Made by a program: the position numbers and the translations under genes. From Pseudodesulfovibrio sp. JC047 (GTDB taxonomy: Bacteria; Desulfobacterota; Desulfovibrionia; Desulfovibrionales; Desulfovibrionaceae), in contig NZ_WUEH01000009.1 in assembly GCF_010468615.1 (NCBI RefSeq), forward strand, positions 1 to 64,000: DNA of 64,000 nucleotides. The letters are read 5' to 3'. Each line of letters opens with the position of its first letter. Positions within the stretch are counted from its first letter, which is position 1. Shown in pieces: positions 43,801 through 52,409 of this stretch. Under the pieces are notes generated by a model. That model was not told the DNA's origin. It did no database searches and saw only the letters and a list, made by a program, of their open reading frames with translations.

Positions 43801-46095
43801 ACGATTATCGACAACAAGGACGGCACGTTCACGTTGTCACTGAAGAAAGATTACAATGGTCAGGTCCATCTGACCTATGACGTGGTCGATGGACATGGGG
43901 GAACGACCCCGGCTCAGGCGTCCATGAGTGTGGCAGCCACTGGCGATGCGGCAACCATTGCCGATGTGCAGACTCATGCGAGCAAAATTTCCGTGACTGA
44001 AGACCAAGGGTATATCAATACGCATCATGAACTTGAATATCACGGGAAACTTATCATCCATGATCCTGATGCGGGCGAAGACCATTTTGATGTCAACAGG
44101 GGACCACAGACATATACAGGCATAGGATATGATACCCAACTCGGCGGGCATGTCGTTTTGGCTGCCGATGGGACCTACAGCTATTCCATTGATAATAGAA
44201 AGGATGTGATACAGCGTCTTGGAGATGGGGATTCGATAACCGACCATGTCACCATCCGGTCGGCGGATGGGACCACGCACGACATCGCCGTGGTCATCAA
44301 CGGAACCAACGACGCGCCAGTGGTTTCCTCAGCCCCAGATCTCGGCAGCACGTCGGAGGAGACCCCGGTTCACATCACTGCCGCACAACTTCTGGCGGGA
44401 GTCAGTGATATCGACAGCAGTTCGGTCAGTGTCGTTGACGGTTCGTTGTCGTCTCCGCATGGAATTTTCACCGGAACAGCAGCGACCGGATATACGTTCA
44501 CCCCGGCAAAGGATTTTCATGGAACCGATCTTGATATCAGCTACAAGGTCACTGATGGAAGTCTTCAGACTCCAGCCCATGCCACGATTGATGTGACGCC
44601 GGTGACTGATCCCGCGTCGGTGGGTGTCACCATGTCTGCCGAGCAGGAGGTCATTTCCACCGGAACCGTGGATGGCCGTATCATGGTCGGGGATATTGCC
44701 GCTGGGCAACCTTTGCGTGAATTGACGCTTGAATTCACGGTGATTGGTCATGCCACGGGAACCTCCGGTGGGTCTCAGGGACCCGTCATATTCAATTTTG
44801 GTGATGCAACGCACAACAACATGCTGTCGTTGTGGAATCCGGCCAACATGAAAGTTGGTGGCGCTGGAGACCATGCCACAGGAGTAAATCTCGAAGACGG
44901 CAATTCTCACAGGATAACCCTCACTTGGGAATCCTCCAGCGGGGATTTGAAAGTCTTTGATAATGGGAATCTGGTCTCGACCATCCCCAATTATCACAAG
45001 GGCGGCACCTTGCCTGAGGACGCGTATATGGTGTTGGGACAAAAATTGAATCACCCAGAAAACCCGGCTGCTCCCGGATGGAACAGTGCGGAACACTATC
45101 AGGGTGAAGTCTTCAACGCGGCTCTTGCCCATCACGCACTCTCTGACAGTGAGGTTGCCAAGGCTCCGCTTGCTTCCCAGTTGGATCACGCTTCGGGGTT
45201 GCTGCTCGATGTGCGCAGTGTCGGGGGGCATCTGGTGGACACGACCGGGACCCATTCCTTGACCGATGAAGGGGACCTTGGTCACGTTTCAAGTCAGGTG
45301 GATACCTCTTTGACGCCACCACCTCCCGGGTCGTTGCTGCATCTGGACGTGGATGTCACGGCCCCGGCTGATTCCCAGGATCAGGTGACAGGGACGACGA
45401 TTGACGGCTTCCCTGTCGGGACGCTTTTGTCGGACGGTCATCATTCCGTGACGGTTGGAACAAATCCGGTGGATGTCGATGGGTGGGATCTTGACCATCT
45501 GACCGCTCAACTGCATGGGGCTGCCAGCAACTTCCTCATTGCCGTAACCGCTGAAACCACGGGACCGGATGGACAGACCGCTTCACATACTTCTGAAATT
45601 CCCGTCAATATGGATTTGAATCAGCCCTTGGCCGTACCGACGGCTCACGATGAACCGCTTTCCGATGACGAACAGGATGCCATTGACGCCGCCTTTTTGG
45701 CCCAGACCGATGGTCATGACAGTGGTCATGATTCGCATGAAAGTCCCATTGATCTCAGGGGGCTTGGAGGGACTTCCGACGAAGATCATGACACGGATCA
45801 CGATCGGACGGCAGACCATGACGGGCATGAATCCGGTTCGGATGCGGCCCAAGAGGCAGCACCTTTTGAGGTGACTGTTTCCCTTGATGATCTGCTTCAG
45901 CCTCCGGATGGCATGGATTCCCTGTTGGCTGGACAGCCGGAAAAGGCACCTGTTGCAGCCCCGCCTGCCGAGGCCGGGGAAAGTGGTCATGAAGGGGCTT
46001 CTCCGGCCGGAGGAGACGATTTGGATGGAGGAACACCGGATGCATCGGTCTTGGATGCGAATCTGGTGGACTCCTCGGATGACGAACATCTGTAG
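40837..46095 (+). CDS. Giant type I-secreted repeat adhesin (LapA-like)
   Basis: The 1752-residue protein begins with a FecR-like retention module (VTGTVFLVASDGTMQPVQLGQELPSGA, about 28-75). VCBS-type repeats ending GTDDAP or GTNDAP follow at 200-490. Then come three 223/220-residue composite units (490-1155), each a cadherin-like domain (GTEDQPVTLLASDLLSH) plus a VCBS domain (TSGQLTITDPDSGEDHFDF). Next are another cadherin-like repeat, a LamG-like domain (about 1290-1450) and a His/Asp-rich stretch (1626-1671). The C-terminus is acidic and lacks RTX nonapeptides. Transporter and adaptor genes follow directly, so secretion by that pair is likely, with a TolC partner elsewhere. The ATG has GGGAGA 7 nt upstream; longer frames lack a site. 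Confidence 0.85.
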   Translation: MGKDISSLFRPLADGKTILLDVSCRIHLVTGTVFLVASDGTMQPVQLGQELPSGAHIFIESGAISLGYADHSVVSLVSTDRVSAAFHETKAEMASDESDEGGRKDAAQEGEDFSAHGQLGQLTQVSPQILALQHSEESILASHREEPIFMHEMFEVPPLSVGVIALSANEVLHDFHDVASISLTMSGLQVIPPQSATISGQDTGLVIEDQKLSTQGQLSVVDPNLGQDHFVQSTLVGPLGTFSIGRNGQWNFVVDSTSRTVQALGVGKSLTSAFMVQSADGTRHQVLVEIDGTDDAPVLQAQSQSVTEDGAVLFGHMSATDIDVGDTLTYGTTAVVAGFSLHPDGSYQFDSSNPSYQHLAVGGAQTLSIPVTVTDSQGATSSQNLVITVHGTNDAPVLQAQSQSVTEDGAVLSGQLSATDIDTGDTLTYGTNAVVAGFTLHPDGSYQFDPTDSSYQHLAVGQTEKVSIPVVVTDSQGGTDTRTMEIVVTGTNDAPVVSGTTVLPSGTEDQPVTLLASDLLSHATDVDATDSLSVSNLRVDHGTILDNKDGTFTLSPEKDYNGQVHLIYDVVDGHGGTTPAQASMSVAAVGDAATITGVDTGDVTEDVNTYPTVSFLAHQIHTSGQLTITDPDSGEDHFDFKSFISWSARPDLRPYSSAHGGRLSIDQDGTWEYIIDTRKPEIQRLGVGDTLKDTVKIQSADGTEHTIEITIHGTNDAPTVSGATLLAPGTEDQPVTLLASDLLSHATDVDATDSLSVSNLRADHGTIIDNKDGTYTLSPEKDYNGQVHLTYDVVDTHGGSTPAQASMSVAAVGDAATISGVDTGDVTEDFDPYSPNSFMAHHINTSGQLTITDPDSGEDRFDFKAFISVPGHAEYRPYTTALGGLLAIEPDGAWTYAVDTRKPEIQRLGVGDTLKDTVKIQSADGTEHTIEITIHGANDAPTVSGVTLLAPGTEDQPVTLLASDLLSHSTDVDAGDSLSVSNLRADHGTIIDNKDGTFTLSLKKDYNGQVHLTYDVVDGHGGTTPAQASMSVAATGDAATIADVQTHASKISVTEDQGYINTHHELEYHGKLIIHDPDAGEDHFDVNRGPQTYTGIGYDTQLGGHVVLAADGTYSYSIDNRKDVIQRLGDGDSITDHVTIRSADGTTHDIAVVINGTNDAPVVSSAPDLGSTSEETPVHITAAQLLAGVSDIDSSSVSVVDGSLSSPHGIFTGTAATGYTFTPAKDFHGTDLDISYKVTDGSLQTPAHATIDVTPVTDPASVGVTMSAEQEVISTGTVDGRIMVGDIAAGQPLRELTLEFTVIGHATGTSGGSQGPVIFNFGDATHNNMLSLWNPANMKVGGAGDHATGVNLEDGNSHRITLTWESSSGDLKVFDNGNLVSTIPNYHKGGTLPEDAYMVLGQKLNHPENPAAPGWNSAEHYQGEVFNAALAHHALSDSEVAKAPLASQLDHASGLLLDVRSVGGHLVDTTGTHSLTDEGDLGHVSSQVDTSLTPPPPGSLLHLDVDVTAPADSQDQVTGTTIDGFPVGTLLSDGHHSVTVGTNPVDVDGWDLDHLTAQLHGAASNFLIAVTAETTGPDGQTASHTSEIPVNMDLNQPLAVPTAHDEPLSDDEQDAIDAAFLAQTDGHDSGHDSHESPIDLRGLGGTSDEDHDTDHDRTADHDGHESGSDAAQEAAPFEVTVSLDDLLQPPDGMDSLLAGQPEKAPVAAPPAEAGESGHEGASPAGGDDLDGGTPDASVLDANLVDSSDDEHL
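42304..44301 (+). repeat. Three 669/669/660-bp in-frame repeats in the adhesin
   Basis: Unit boundaries at the GTNDAP-type codons fall at 42304, 42973, 43642 and 44302. Blocks such as the one starting GGCACCGAAG recur at 42352, 43021 and 43690, exactly 669 bp apart. Long stretches are nearly identical in DNA, including silent positions. The VCBS half of the third unit has diverged most. This points to recent duplication or gene conversion, and the array may vary in length between strains. Confidence 0.9.
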
Positions 46096-46161
46096 TTTCA
46101 ATGTTTCCTGTTGTCGATATCGTCAACAGGATTGATATGGTCTCAGCAAAAGGAACCGATC

Positions 46162-48408
46162 ATGAATGATGCACCTCATGGCGATCAGCAAAAAAAGCGT
46201 GGCAACACGATGAATTCCGAATGGGAGTATCCAGACAATGCAGATACGTTTCTTGATCCATTGCTGACTTCATTGAGTATCATGGCCAAATTACATGGCC
46301 GTCCGATGACTCCAGAATCTTTGACTGTCGGATTGCCTTTGGAAGAAAATGCGTTGACAGTATCCTTATACTTCCGAGCTGCGGAAAGAGTGGGCTTTTC
46401 AAGCCGCATTGCCAAACGATCTTTGAGTGAGCTGAACAATGTCGTGTGCCCGTGCATTCTGCTGTTGGAAAATCGCCGATGCTGTGTGTTGACCGCGATC
46501 GACCATGAAAAAAAGCGTGCTGAAATAATTGTTCCCGAGGCGAGCGAGGGCAGAGGATTGGACGATGGTGGACAAACCGTTGGAAGTGAAATCGTTTCTT
46601 TGGAAAAATTGAACACGGTTTTTGAGGGACATGTGTTGTTCTCGAAACCTGAATTTCAATTTGAAAAAAGGACCGAAGCGGGGCTGTTTCTTGAAGGAGA
46701 GCATTGGTTTTGGGGAACAATTTTGCTGTCCTGGCGAATTTATCGGGATGTGTTCCTTGCGACCATTCTGATCAACCTTTTTGTGCTGGTCAGTCCGTTT
46801 TTTGTCCGAAATGTCTATAATCGGGTGGTCCCGAATAACGCCATCGAGACTATGTGGTGGCTCGCTTTCGGGGCCTGTCTCGCCTTTTCTTTCGATATTG
46901 TGCTGCGAATCGTGCGGACCTATTTCCTCGATCTTGCGGGAAAAAAGTCTGATCTGATTCTTTCGGCCCGGCTTTTTGGTCAGGCTCTCGGGATGCGTTT
47001 TGAAGGGAGACCGCAGTCGGTTGGGACGTTCGCAAAAAATATTCAGGAATTTGAAGTTGTCAGGGATTTCGTGACCTCCGCGAGTTTGGGGGCGGTTGTT
47101 GATCTGCCGTTTGCTCTGCTTTTCCTTGCGGTGATCGGGATAATGTCCGGGCCGCTTGTGTGGGTGCCTGTCGGAGCCATTGTCGTGATTCTTGTTTCCG
47201 GATTGTTTTTTCATCCGGTAATGAAGTCAGCTGTGGTGAAATCTTCTCGGGCCAGTTCCCAGAAAAACGGTCTGCTTGTCGAAAGTCTGCACGGTCTGGA
47301 ATCCGTCAAGGCCACTGGTGCCGAGGGCCAATTGCAACGGAAATGGGAAGAAGCGGTCAGCTTCATCGCCCAATGCAACATGAAGAGTCGTCTTATTTCG
47401 TCAACGGCTGGGTCCGTGGGGACGTATGCCAACCAACTTTCGACGATCATTCTTCTTATCTATGGAGTGTATCTCATCAAGGATGGGGAGTTGAACATGG
47501 GGTCATTGATTGCCGCCATGATGCTCAATTCCAGAGCCATCGTTCCTTTTGTCCGTCTGGCGAATATTGCTACCCGATACACCTCTGCCCGGGCTGCCTA
47601 CGCGTCTTTGAAAACCGTCATGGAATTGGAACAGGAGCGGCCTTCCGACAAGAAATTCATCTATCACCCATCGTTTGAAGGGCGTGTGGTCTTTGACCAG
47701 GTCGATTTCAACTATCCGGGATCGGAACACCTTGCCCTGGCCGGTGTCAGTTTTTCGTTCAACTCACGAAATCATGTCGGGATTATCGGGAAAATCGGTT
47801 CGGGAAAATCCACCATAGCCCGGTTGCTCATCGGGCTGTATCGGCCAATAAAAGGCGTTATTGAAATTGACGGGATCAATCTCAACCAACTGGACCCGGC
47901 TGCATTGCGGCGGCATGTCGGATTGGTGACGCAGGACCAGGTGCTGTTTTATGGCACGATTCGGGAAAATATTGTCATGGGGGTGCCTCATGTGGATGAT
48001 CATGTCCTGAACAGGGCCGCAACCCTGGCAGGGGTGATGGATTTTGCTGTGCATCAGCCGGATGGACTTGATATGAATGTCGGAGAGCAAGGAAGGGCAC
48101 TGTCCGGCGGGCAACGGCAATGCGTCTTGCTTGCTCGTGCCCTTTTGCTCGATCCCCCCATTCTTTTGCTGGATGAACCGACCAGCTCCATGGATAACAG
48201 TTCCGAGCAGGCTTTTATCAAGCGACTGAAGACCATTGTTGGAAAGAAAACCTTGATTCTCGTGACGCACAAGGCCTCGTTGTTGACGCTTGTTGATCAG
48301 TTGATTGTTATGGATCACGGGCAAATTGTTGTTCAGGGTCCAAAGGACACGGTCATTCGACAGTTGCAGGAAGAGAACGTTTCAGAGGGACAGAAATCTC
48401 ATGCATGA
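46162..48408 (+). CDS. Type I secretion ABC transporter (LapB/HlyB-like)
   Basis: This 748-residue protein has a C39-like N-terminal domain (about 35-150) in which the peptidase Cys/His pattern is not evident, so it probably binds rather than cuts the substrate. Five to six helices at about 190-480 follow, then an ATPase with Walker A IGKIGSGKSTIARLL, signature LSGGQRQ, and Walker B PILLLDEPTSSMD. It would power export of the adjacent adhesin together with the HlyD-type adaptor. I start at 46162 (AAGGAA upstream); a frame beginning 46111 runs back towards the adhesin stop without a site. It overlaps the adaptor gene by 8 nt. Confidence 0.92.
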   Translation: MNDAPHGDQQKKRGNTMNSEWEYPDNADTFLDPLLTSLSIMAKLHGRPMTPESLTVGLPLEENALTVSLYFRAAERVGFSSRIAKRSLSELNNVVCPCILLLENRRCCVLTAIDHEKKRAEIIVPEASEGRGLDDGGQTVGSEIVSLEKLNTVFEGHVLFSKPEFQFEKRTEAGLFLEGEHWFWGTILLSWRIYRDVFLATILINLFVLVSPFFVRNVYNRVVPNNAIETMWWLAFGACLAFSFDIVLRIVRTYFLDLAGKKSDLILSARLFGQALGMRFEGRPQSVGTFAKNIQEFEVVRDFVTSASLGAVVDLPFALLFLAVIGIMSGPLVWVPVGAIVVILVSGLFFHPVMKSAVVKSSRASSQKNGLLVESLHGLESVKATGAEGQLQRKWEEAVSFIAQCNMKSRLISSTAGSVGTYANQLSTIILLIYGVYLIKDGELNMGSLIAAMMLNSRAIVPFVRLANIATRYTSARAAYASLKTVMELEQERPSDKKFIYHPSFEGRVVFDQVDFNYPGSEHLALAGVSFSFNSRNHVGIIGKIGSGKSTIARLLIGLYRPIKGVIEIDGINLNQLDPAALRRHVGLVTQDQVLFYGTIRENIVMGVPHVDDHVLNRAATLAGVMDFAVHQPDGLDMNVGEQGRALSGGQRQCVLLARALLLDPPILLLDEPTSSMDNSSEQAFIKRLKTIVGKKTLILVTHKASLLTLVDQLIVMDHGQIVVQGPKDTVIRQLQEENVSEGQKSHA

Positions 48409-49744
48409 TACCGATACACAATCAGATGCAGGACGCCCGACGCCATCGATGGACCGGGATACCACGTACTCGACAGACGCGCAGGCCGCAGTTCTTTTGC
48501 AAAGTCCACGCGGGGGCCGTCTCTTGTTGTATATTATCGTCCTTTTTGTTGCTGCTGCGTTTGTTTGGGCATGGCTGGCGCAAATAGATGACGTCATCAA
48601 AGGACAGGGCAAGGTAATTCCCTTGTCGAAAAATCAACTTATCCAAAATCTTGAGGGAGGCATTCTCAAAGAGGTGCTTGTCAGGGAAGGGCAGGTTGTC
48701 GAAAAAGGGACCCCGCTTTTGTTGCTTAAGGATTTGCAGTTTTCGGCAGATTTTCAAAAAAATAGATTTGAGGCGATCAGTTTACAGGCTGCCATCGAAC
48801 GGTTGGAGGCCGAGGCCCGAGGAAATGAACTTGTTTTTTCGGAAAAGCTTGAATCGCAATATCCTGAGGTGGTTGCGGAACAGCGGGATCTCGCACAAAG
48901 CCGTCGCGAAAACCTTCAGAATCAGATTGACGTTCTGGAGTTGTCCAAGAAGGAAAAGCAGGCGACAGTCGCACAACTCAAACAGAAAATGCGTAATGCC
49001 CAAGTGAAATACAATCTGGCAGTCACGGAATTACGAAAGTATGAGCCGTTGCAAAAAAGTGGTGTTGTTTCGGAACTGGACGTTTTGCGGGAAAGAGAAA
49101 AGGTCATCGAAGCAAAGACAATCATGGATGACGCCCGACTTGCTATACCGGAAGTTGAAGCAATGGTTTTGGAAATTCAGGAGCGAATTGATCGTGCTGT
49201 GACTGATTTCAAGGAACAGGCGCGTCAAGAAAAGAGTGATTTGACTCGGAAATCGCAGGGATTAATTGCTTTTCAAGCGTCGCTCAAGGACAAGGTGGAC
49301 AGGACAGTTATCAAGTCGCCGGTTCGAGGGACGGTCAAGAAGACGTATGTGGATACGATTGGTGGGACCGTGCGGCCCGGAATGACGGTGATGGAAATTG
49401 TCCCCATCGACGACACGCTTTTGATCGAAACGAAAATAGCCCCCAAGGATATCGGTTTCATCAGGCTTGGACAAAAGGCGAAGATCAAATTGAGTGCCTA
49501 CGATTTTGCGGTGTATGGAGGGCTTGTCGGCGAAGTACAGCAGGTTTCGGCGGACTCCATGACCGATGAACAAGGTCGGACGTATTTTATCATCAAGGTG
49601 AGTACGCCGCAGCATTATATTGGGAATCAGGATGACAATCTGTTAATCATTCCCGGAATGCAGGCAGAGGTCGATATCGTCGTGACCCGGCGGAACATTC
49701 TTGATTATGTCTTGCGTCCCCTGTTGAAGTCGAAGTTCAATTGA
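48401..49744 (+). CDS. HlyD-family membrane fusion protein of the type I system
   Basis: This 447-residue adaptor has a cytoplasmic tail of about 40 residues, one transmembrane helix (LLLYIIVLFVAAAFVWAWLA) and a lipoyl half-motif (QNLEGGILKEVLVREGQVV). A long coiled-coil hairpin at about 110-290 follows, then the second half and a beta-barrel (KSPVRGTVKKTYVDTIGGTV, MTVMEIVPI). It bridges the ABC transporter to an outer-membrane TolC-type channel, which is not in the window. The ATG overlaps the transporter's end and has GAGGGA upstream, so the two are coupled. Confidence 0.92.
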   Translation: MHDTDTQSDAGRPTPSMDRDTTYSTDAQAAVLLQSPRGGRLLLYIIVLFVAAAFVWAWLAQIDDVIKGQGKVIPLSKNQLIQNLEGGILKEVLVREGQVVEKGTPLLLLKDLQFSADFQKNRFEAISLQAAIERLEAEARGNELVFSEKLESQYPEVVAEQRDLAQSRRENLQNQIDVLELSKKEKQATVAQLKQKMRNAQVKYNLAVTELRKYEPLQKSGVVSELDVLREREKVIEAKTIMDDARLAIPEVEAMVLEIQERIDRAVTDFKEQARQEKSDLTRKSQGLIAFQASLKDKVDRTVIKSPVRGTVKKTYVDTIGGTVRPGMTVMEIVPIDDTLLIETKIAPKDIGFIRLGQKAKIKLSAYDFAVYGGLVGEVQQVSADSMTDEQGRTYFIIKVSTPQHYIGNQDDNLLIIPGMQAEVDIVVTRRNILDYVLRPLLKSKFN

Positions 49745-49789
49745 TTCGGTTTTTGATTGGCCTGAACACATGGAACAAAATGGATGAAG

Positions 49790-49829
49790 CAGGCCGTGCA
49801 TTCGTGGTTGTCCATGAATGCACGGCCTG
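49790..49829. terminator. Strong hairpin between convergent adaptor and AOR genes
   Basis: A perfect 14-bp stem (49790-49803 with 49816-49829) closes a 12-nt loop. Neither side has a clear T run, although the minus direction is richer (ATTTTGTT a few bases on). It probably slows or ends transcription from both genes. Confidence 0.55.
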
Positions 49830-49870
49830 TCCGTGTGCGAGAGTGGCGAGTGATGCCGTGCGTGTGGTTT

Positions 49871-51781
49871 TTATTCGGGGTGAAGCCCGAAGTCGTTTTG
49901 CTTATTCATGTATCGGGTCAGATCGAGCCTTTCGATTGTGGCGGGAGTGGGGATGCCTGTTTCCAGATTCCAGCCGCAGGCCGTATAATATTCATCCAAC
50001 AGTGCATCATAGTTCTCGATGACGCAGTCTTTATTGTCCTTGTACGTGCCGAATTCCGGGGTGGAACGGACCCGCTTGGGTAACATGTCATCTTGACGGC
50101 GCAGGCCCTCCCGCATGTTGAACAGGCGTTGGAGTGTGTGAACCCTTTCGCCGACCCTGATAAGTTCGTCGGCATCCATGTCCCAGCCGGTCGTGGCACT
50201 GAGCATACTGGCCCAGTGGTCGGGATTCAGTCCGGCGTAGCTCATGAATTTGCAGGTGCAGAGGACATCTGGAAGAATCAGTCCCCGCTGAAGGAGCGCA
50301 CACTCGGTGCCTTTGCCCATTTCATCCCACCTGTCGTATTTTTCTGGATCGCTGACACCATGATCCATCATGCCCCAGTCCATCTTGCCACGGTCGTAGG
50401 CCATGCCTTCAAGCGGGTGGATGTGACACATGCCCCGGTTGGCGGTGCCATAGGCGATGCCAAGAAGTTTTCCGGAGCGGGGATCATGGGCCGGGCCTTC
50501 AAGGCCTTTGACGTGGATGGCGAATTTTTTCGATCCCTTGCCGATAATCTCAGCAGCTTTTCGGACGCCATTGGCCAGAATGTCGCCAATGCCTTCTCGA
50601 AAGACGATTTTTTGCACCATTCGAGGCAGGGCGTCGCTTGCTCCCCATGTCAGATCAATGCCGTCGAGATCGTCATCCGTGAAAATGTCATGTTCATGAC
50701 ATTCCATGGCGAATGAAATCAGTGCGCCTGTTGAAATGGTATCGATTCCCCAGCGGTTGCACAGGTAGTCACAATGGACCGCCACATCCATGTCCTTATT
50801 CAACAGAAATGCCGTGAAGACACTGATGCTTTCATATTCGGCCCCTTCATGTTTCGGGGTCTTGTATGCGCCTTTTTTGACCTCACAGACCCTGCCACAC
50901 CCGATGGGACATCCTGAATAGCATTGCTTGGACGAGACCAGATTGTTTTTTTGAAAGTCCTCAAAGAGTTCGGCACCCTGGCCCCAATTATTGGACCGCC
51001 AGTTCTTGGATGGCCAATCGCCTTCCTCGTCGTTGTCCGGCATGTCCCCAACCGTGCCGAATTCGTTGAAGCCGTCACGCATTTCGTTTTCCCGGACGGT
51101 CTTCATGGCTGTTCTGGACGCTGTCATGAACTCCTTTGCGTCCGCGTGCTCCGCTTGACGAGAGCCTGCCACGGCGATGGCAAGGATGTTTTTGGCCCCC
51201 ATGACCGTGCCGCCGCCGCTACGACCGGCCGCCCTGTCCCGATACATGATGGACGCAAAGGCCACGAGGTTTTCCCCGGCTTGCCCAATGCACATGACAG
51301 ACGGTTTTTTGCTGCCGTGAATCAGTTTTTTTTCGAGAATGTCGGTTTTTTCGTAGACGTCTTTTCCCTGAAGAAACGCAGCGTCTTTCAGTGATGGTGT
51401 GCCATCGACGATGGAGAGGTAGACCGGCTTTTTTGATGAGCCTTCGAGGATGAGGATATCGAATCCGGCCTTTCGTAGGTCCGGCCCGAAGTTGCCGCCA
51501 CAGCGGGATTCCCCCCACGCACCAGTCAATGGGGATTTGAAACAGACCATGATGCTGCCACCGCCCGGAACCAGATTGCTGGTGAGCGGGCTGGTGGCAA
51601 AGACGAGTTTGTTGTCCGGTCCCAGAGGATCGACGCCGGCCTTGAGTTCGCGAAACAGGATCTCTATGCCATACCCTGTGCCGCCGACAAATCGTCGGGC
51701 TGTTTTCGGGTCGATGGCCTCTTCATGGCACAGTCCAGTTGTCAGATTCACCCTGAGTGTTTTTCCGATATATCCTTTCAT
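49871..51781 (-). CDS. aor: Tungsten-type aldehyde:ferredoxin oxidoreductase
   Basis: The 636-residue enzyme matches the AOR family throughout. It has an N-terminal beta domain (LRVNLTTGLCHEEAI, RFVGGTGYGIEILF), the substrate-channel part (SPLTGAWGESRCGGNFGPDLRKAGFD), an Fe-S cluster motif C-x3-C-x3-C (CYSGCPIGC) with a later Cys (VLCTCKF), and pterin-binding segments. AORs oxidise aldehydes to acids with ferredoxin as acceptor, usually with a W-bis-pterin. The GRSGGGTVMGAKNI block is also typical. I take the ATG at 51781 (AAGGAA upstream), because family members start MKGYIGK-like and the longer frame to 51862 adds unrelated residues. It is cytosolic and single-gene. Confidence 0.93.
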   Translation of the reverse strand: MKGYIGKTLRVNLTTGLCHEEAIDPKTARRFVGGTGYGIEILFRELKAGVDPLGPDNKLVFATSPLTSNLVPGGGSIMVCFKSPLTGAWGESRCGGNFGPDLRKAGFDILILEGSSKKPVYLSIVDGTPSLKDAAFLQGKDVYEKTDILEKKLIHGSKKPSVMCIGQAGENLVAFASIMYRDRAAGRSGGGTVMGAKNILAIAVAGSRQAEHADAKEFMTASRTAMKTVRENEMRDGFNEFGTVGDMPDNDEEGDWPSKNWRSNNWGQGAELFEDFQKNNLVSSKQCYSGCPIGCGRVCEVKKGAYKTPKHEGAEYESISVFTAFLLNKDMDVAVHCDYLCNRWGIDTISTGALISFAMECHEHDIFTDDDLDGIDLTWGASDALPRMVQKIVFREGIGDILANGVRKAAEIIGKGSKKFAIHVKGLEGPAHDPRSGKLLGIAYGTANRGMCHIHPLEGMAYDRGKMDWGMMDHGVSDPEKYDRWDEMGKGTECALLQRGLILPDVLCTCKFMSYAGLNPDHWASMLSATTGWDMDADELIRVGERVHTLQRLFNMREGLRRQDDMLPKRVRSTPEFGTYKDNKDCVIENYDALLDEYYTACGWNLETGIPTPATIERLDLTRYMNKQNDFGLHPE

Positions 51782-52126
51782 TGTCGTTCCTTGTGAAACC
51801 CTTCGGAAGTCTATTCCGTCGAGTTCATGTGTGATTTTGACGTCCATGGCCGCAGGTCTCAAAGACCGTGTGTGGCCAATTTCGCCGATGATGACAGTGA
51901 GCGCTATCGAGTCACGGCGTCGTTCAAAACCAGACGTATTTTTGGTTTGCCGGAGAAACGCTTTTCAGAGGATATTCCGAGCGGGTGACGTCTCGAAAAA
52001 AGCCTTTTTGTTGAATTCGCGCACGCTTCCGGCCAACTAAAAACACAAGGGTTTTCTTCAGAAGGCTGTAATAACGAGTGATTGCTTTGAATGCAACCGG
52101 TTTGCGAATGGACGAGGTCTCCCACA
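51782..52126. other. AOR upstream region without a gene
   Basis: No gene is supported in these 345 bp. On the minus strand a GG-N10-GC arrangement (TTGGCC to TGCG, 52036-52018) resembles a sigma-54 promoter core but the flanking bases fit poorly. Nothing else was recognised before the tRNA-Leu repeat. Confidence 0.45.
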
Positions 52127-52129
52127 ACG

Positions 52130-52160
52130 AAAAAGGGCTGCGACGTGTGTCACAGCCCTT
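52130..52160 (-). terminator. Terminator of tRNA-Leu copy 2
   Basis: This is the same 8-bp stem as in copy 1 (52160-52153 with 52140-52133), followed on the minus strand by TTTTT. Confidence 0.85.
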
Positions 52161-52169
52161 GTTCTTTAC

Positions 52170-52258
52170 TGGTGCCGAAGAGAAGATTCGAACTTCCACG
52201 GAGAAACCCCCACATGGTCCTGAACCATGCGTGTCTACCAATTCCACCACTTCGGCAC
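52170..52258 (-). tRNA. tRNA-Leu (anticodon CAG), copy 2
   Basis: The 89 nt including encoded CCA are identical to copy 1 at 34601-34689, so both should be functional in form. Having two exact copies 17.6 kb apart in direct orientation is the striking point. Confidence 0.97.
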
Positions 52259-52409
52259 GTTCAGGAGGAGTGGTTTATAAATGGCCTTTCAGTGCTTTGC
52301 AAGTCTTTTTTGAGTTTTTTCGGCTGGGAATGACTTTTTTTAAAAGTAAATATTCGCTTGAATTTGAAATCGAATGGCTCTACCGTCCGCGCAGAAATTG
52401 GAGCGATCA

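Larger units (their letters stand above)
52127..52266. repeat. 140-bp direct repeat, copy 2 (tRNA-Leu and terminator)
   Basis: By eye this is identical to 34558-34697, with the same orientation and ends. It forms the right border of the 17.4-kb segment that holds the symporter, bioDA, chemoreceptor, adhesin system and AOR. Confidence 0.9.

Noticed and set aside
42304-44301. CRISPR-like array
   Set aside because: Repeats are about 669 bp, in frame and coding, with no short repeat-spacer pattern or cas genes.
52018-52036. Sigma-54 promoter upstream of the aldehyde oxidoreductase
   Set aside because: The GG and GC doublets are 10 nt apart, but surrounding bases match the consensus poorly and such spacing occurs by chance.
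34700-52126. Integrase or transposase explaining the segment between the tRNA-Leu copies
   Set aside because: Every sizeable gene inside was assigned to another family, so an integrative element is not shown directly.
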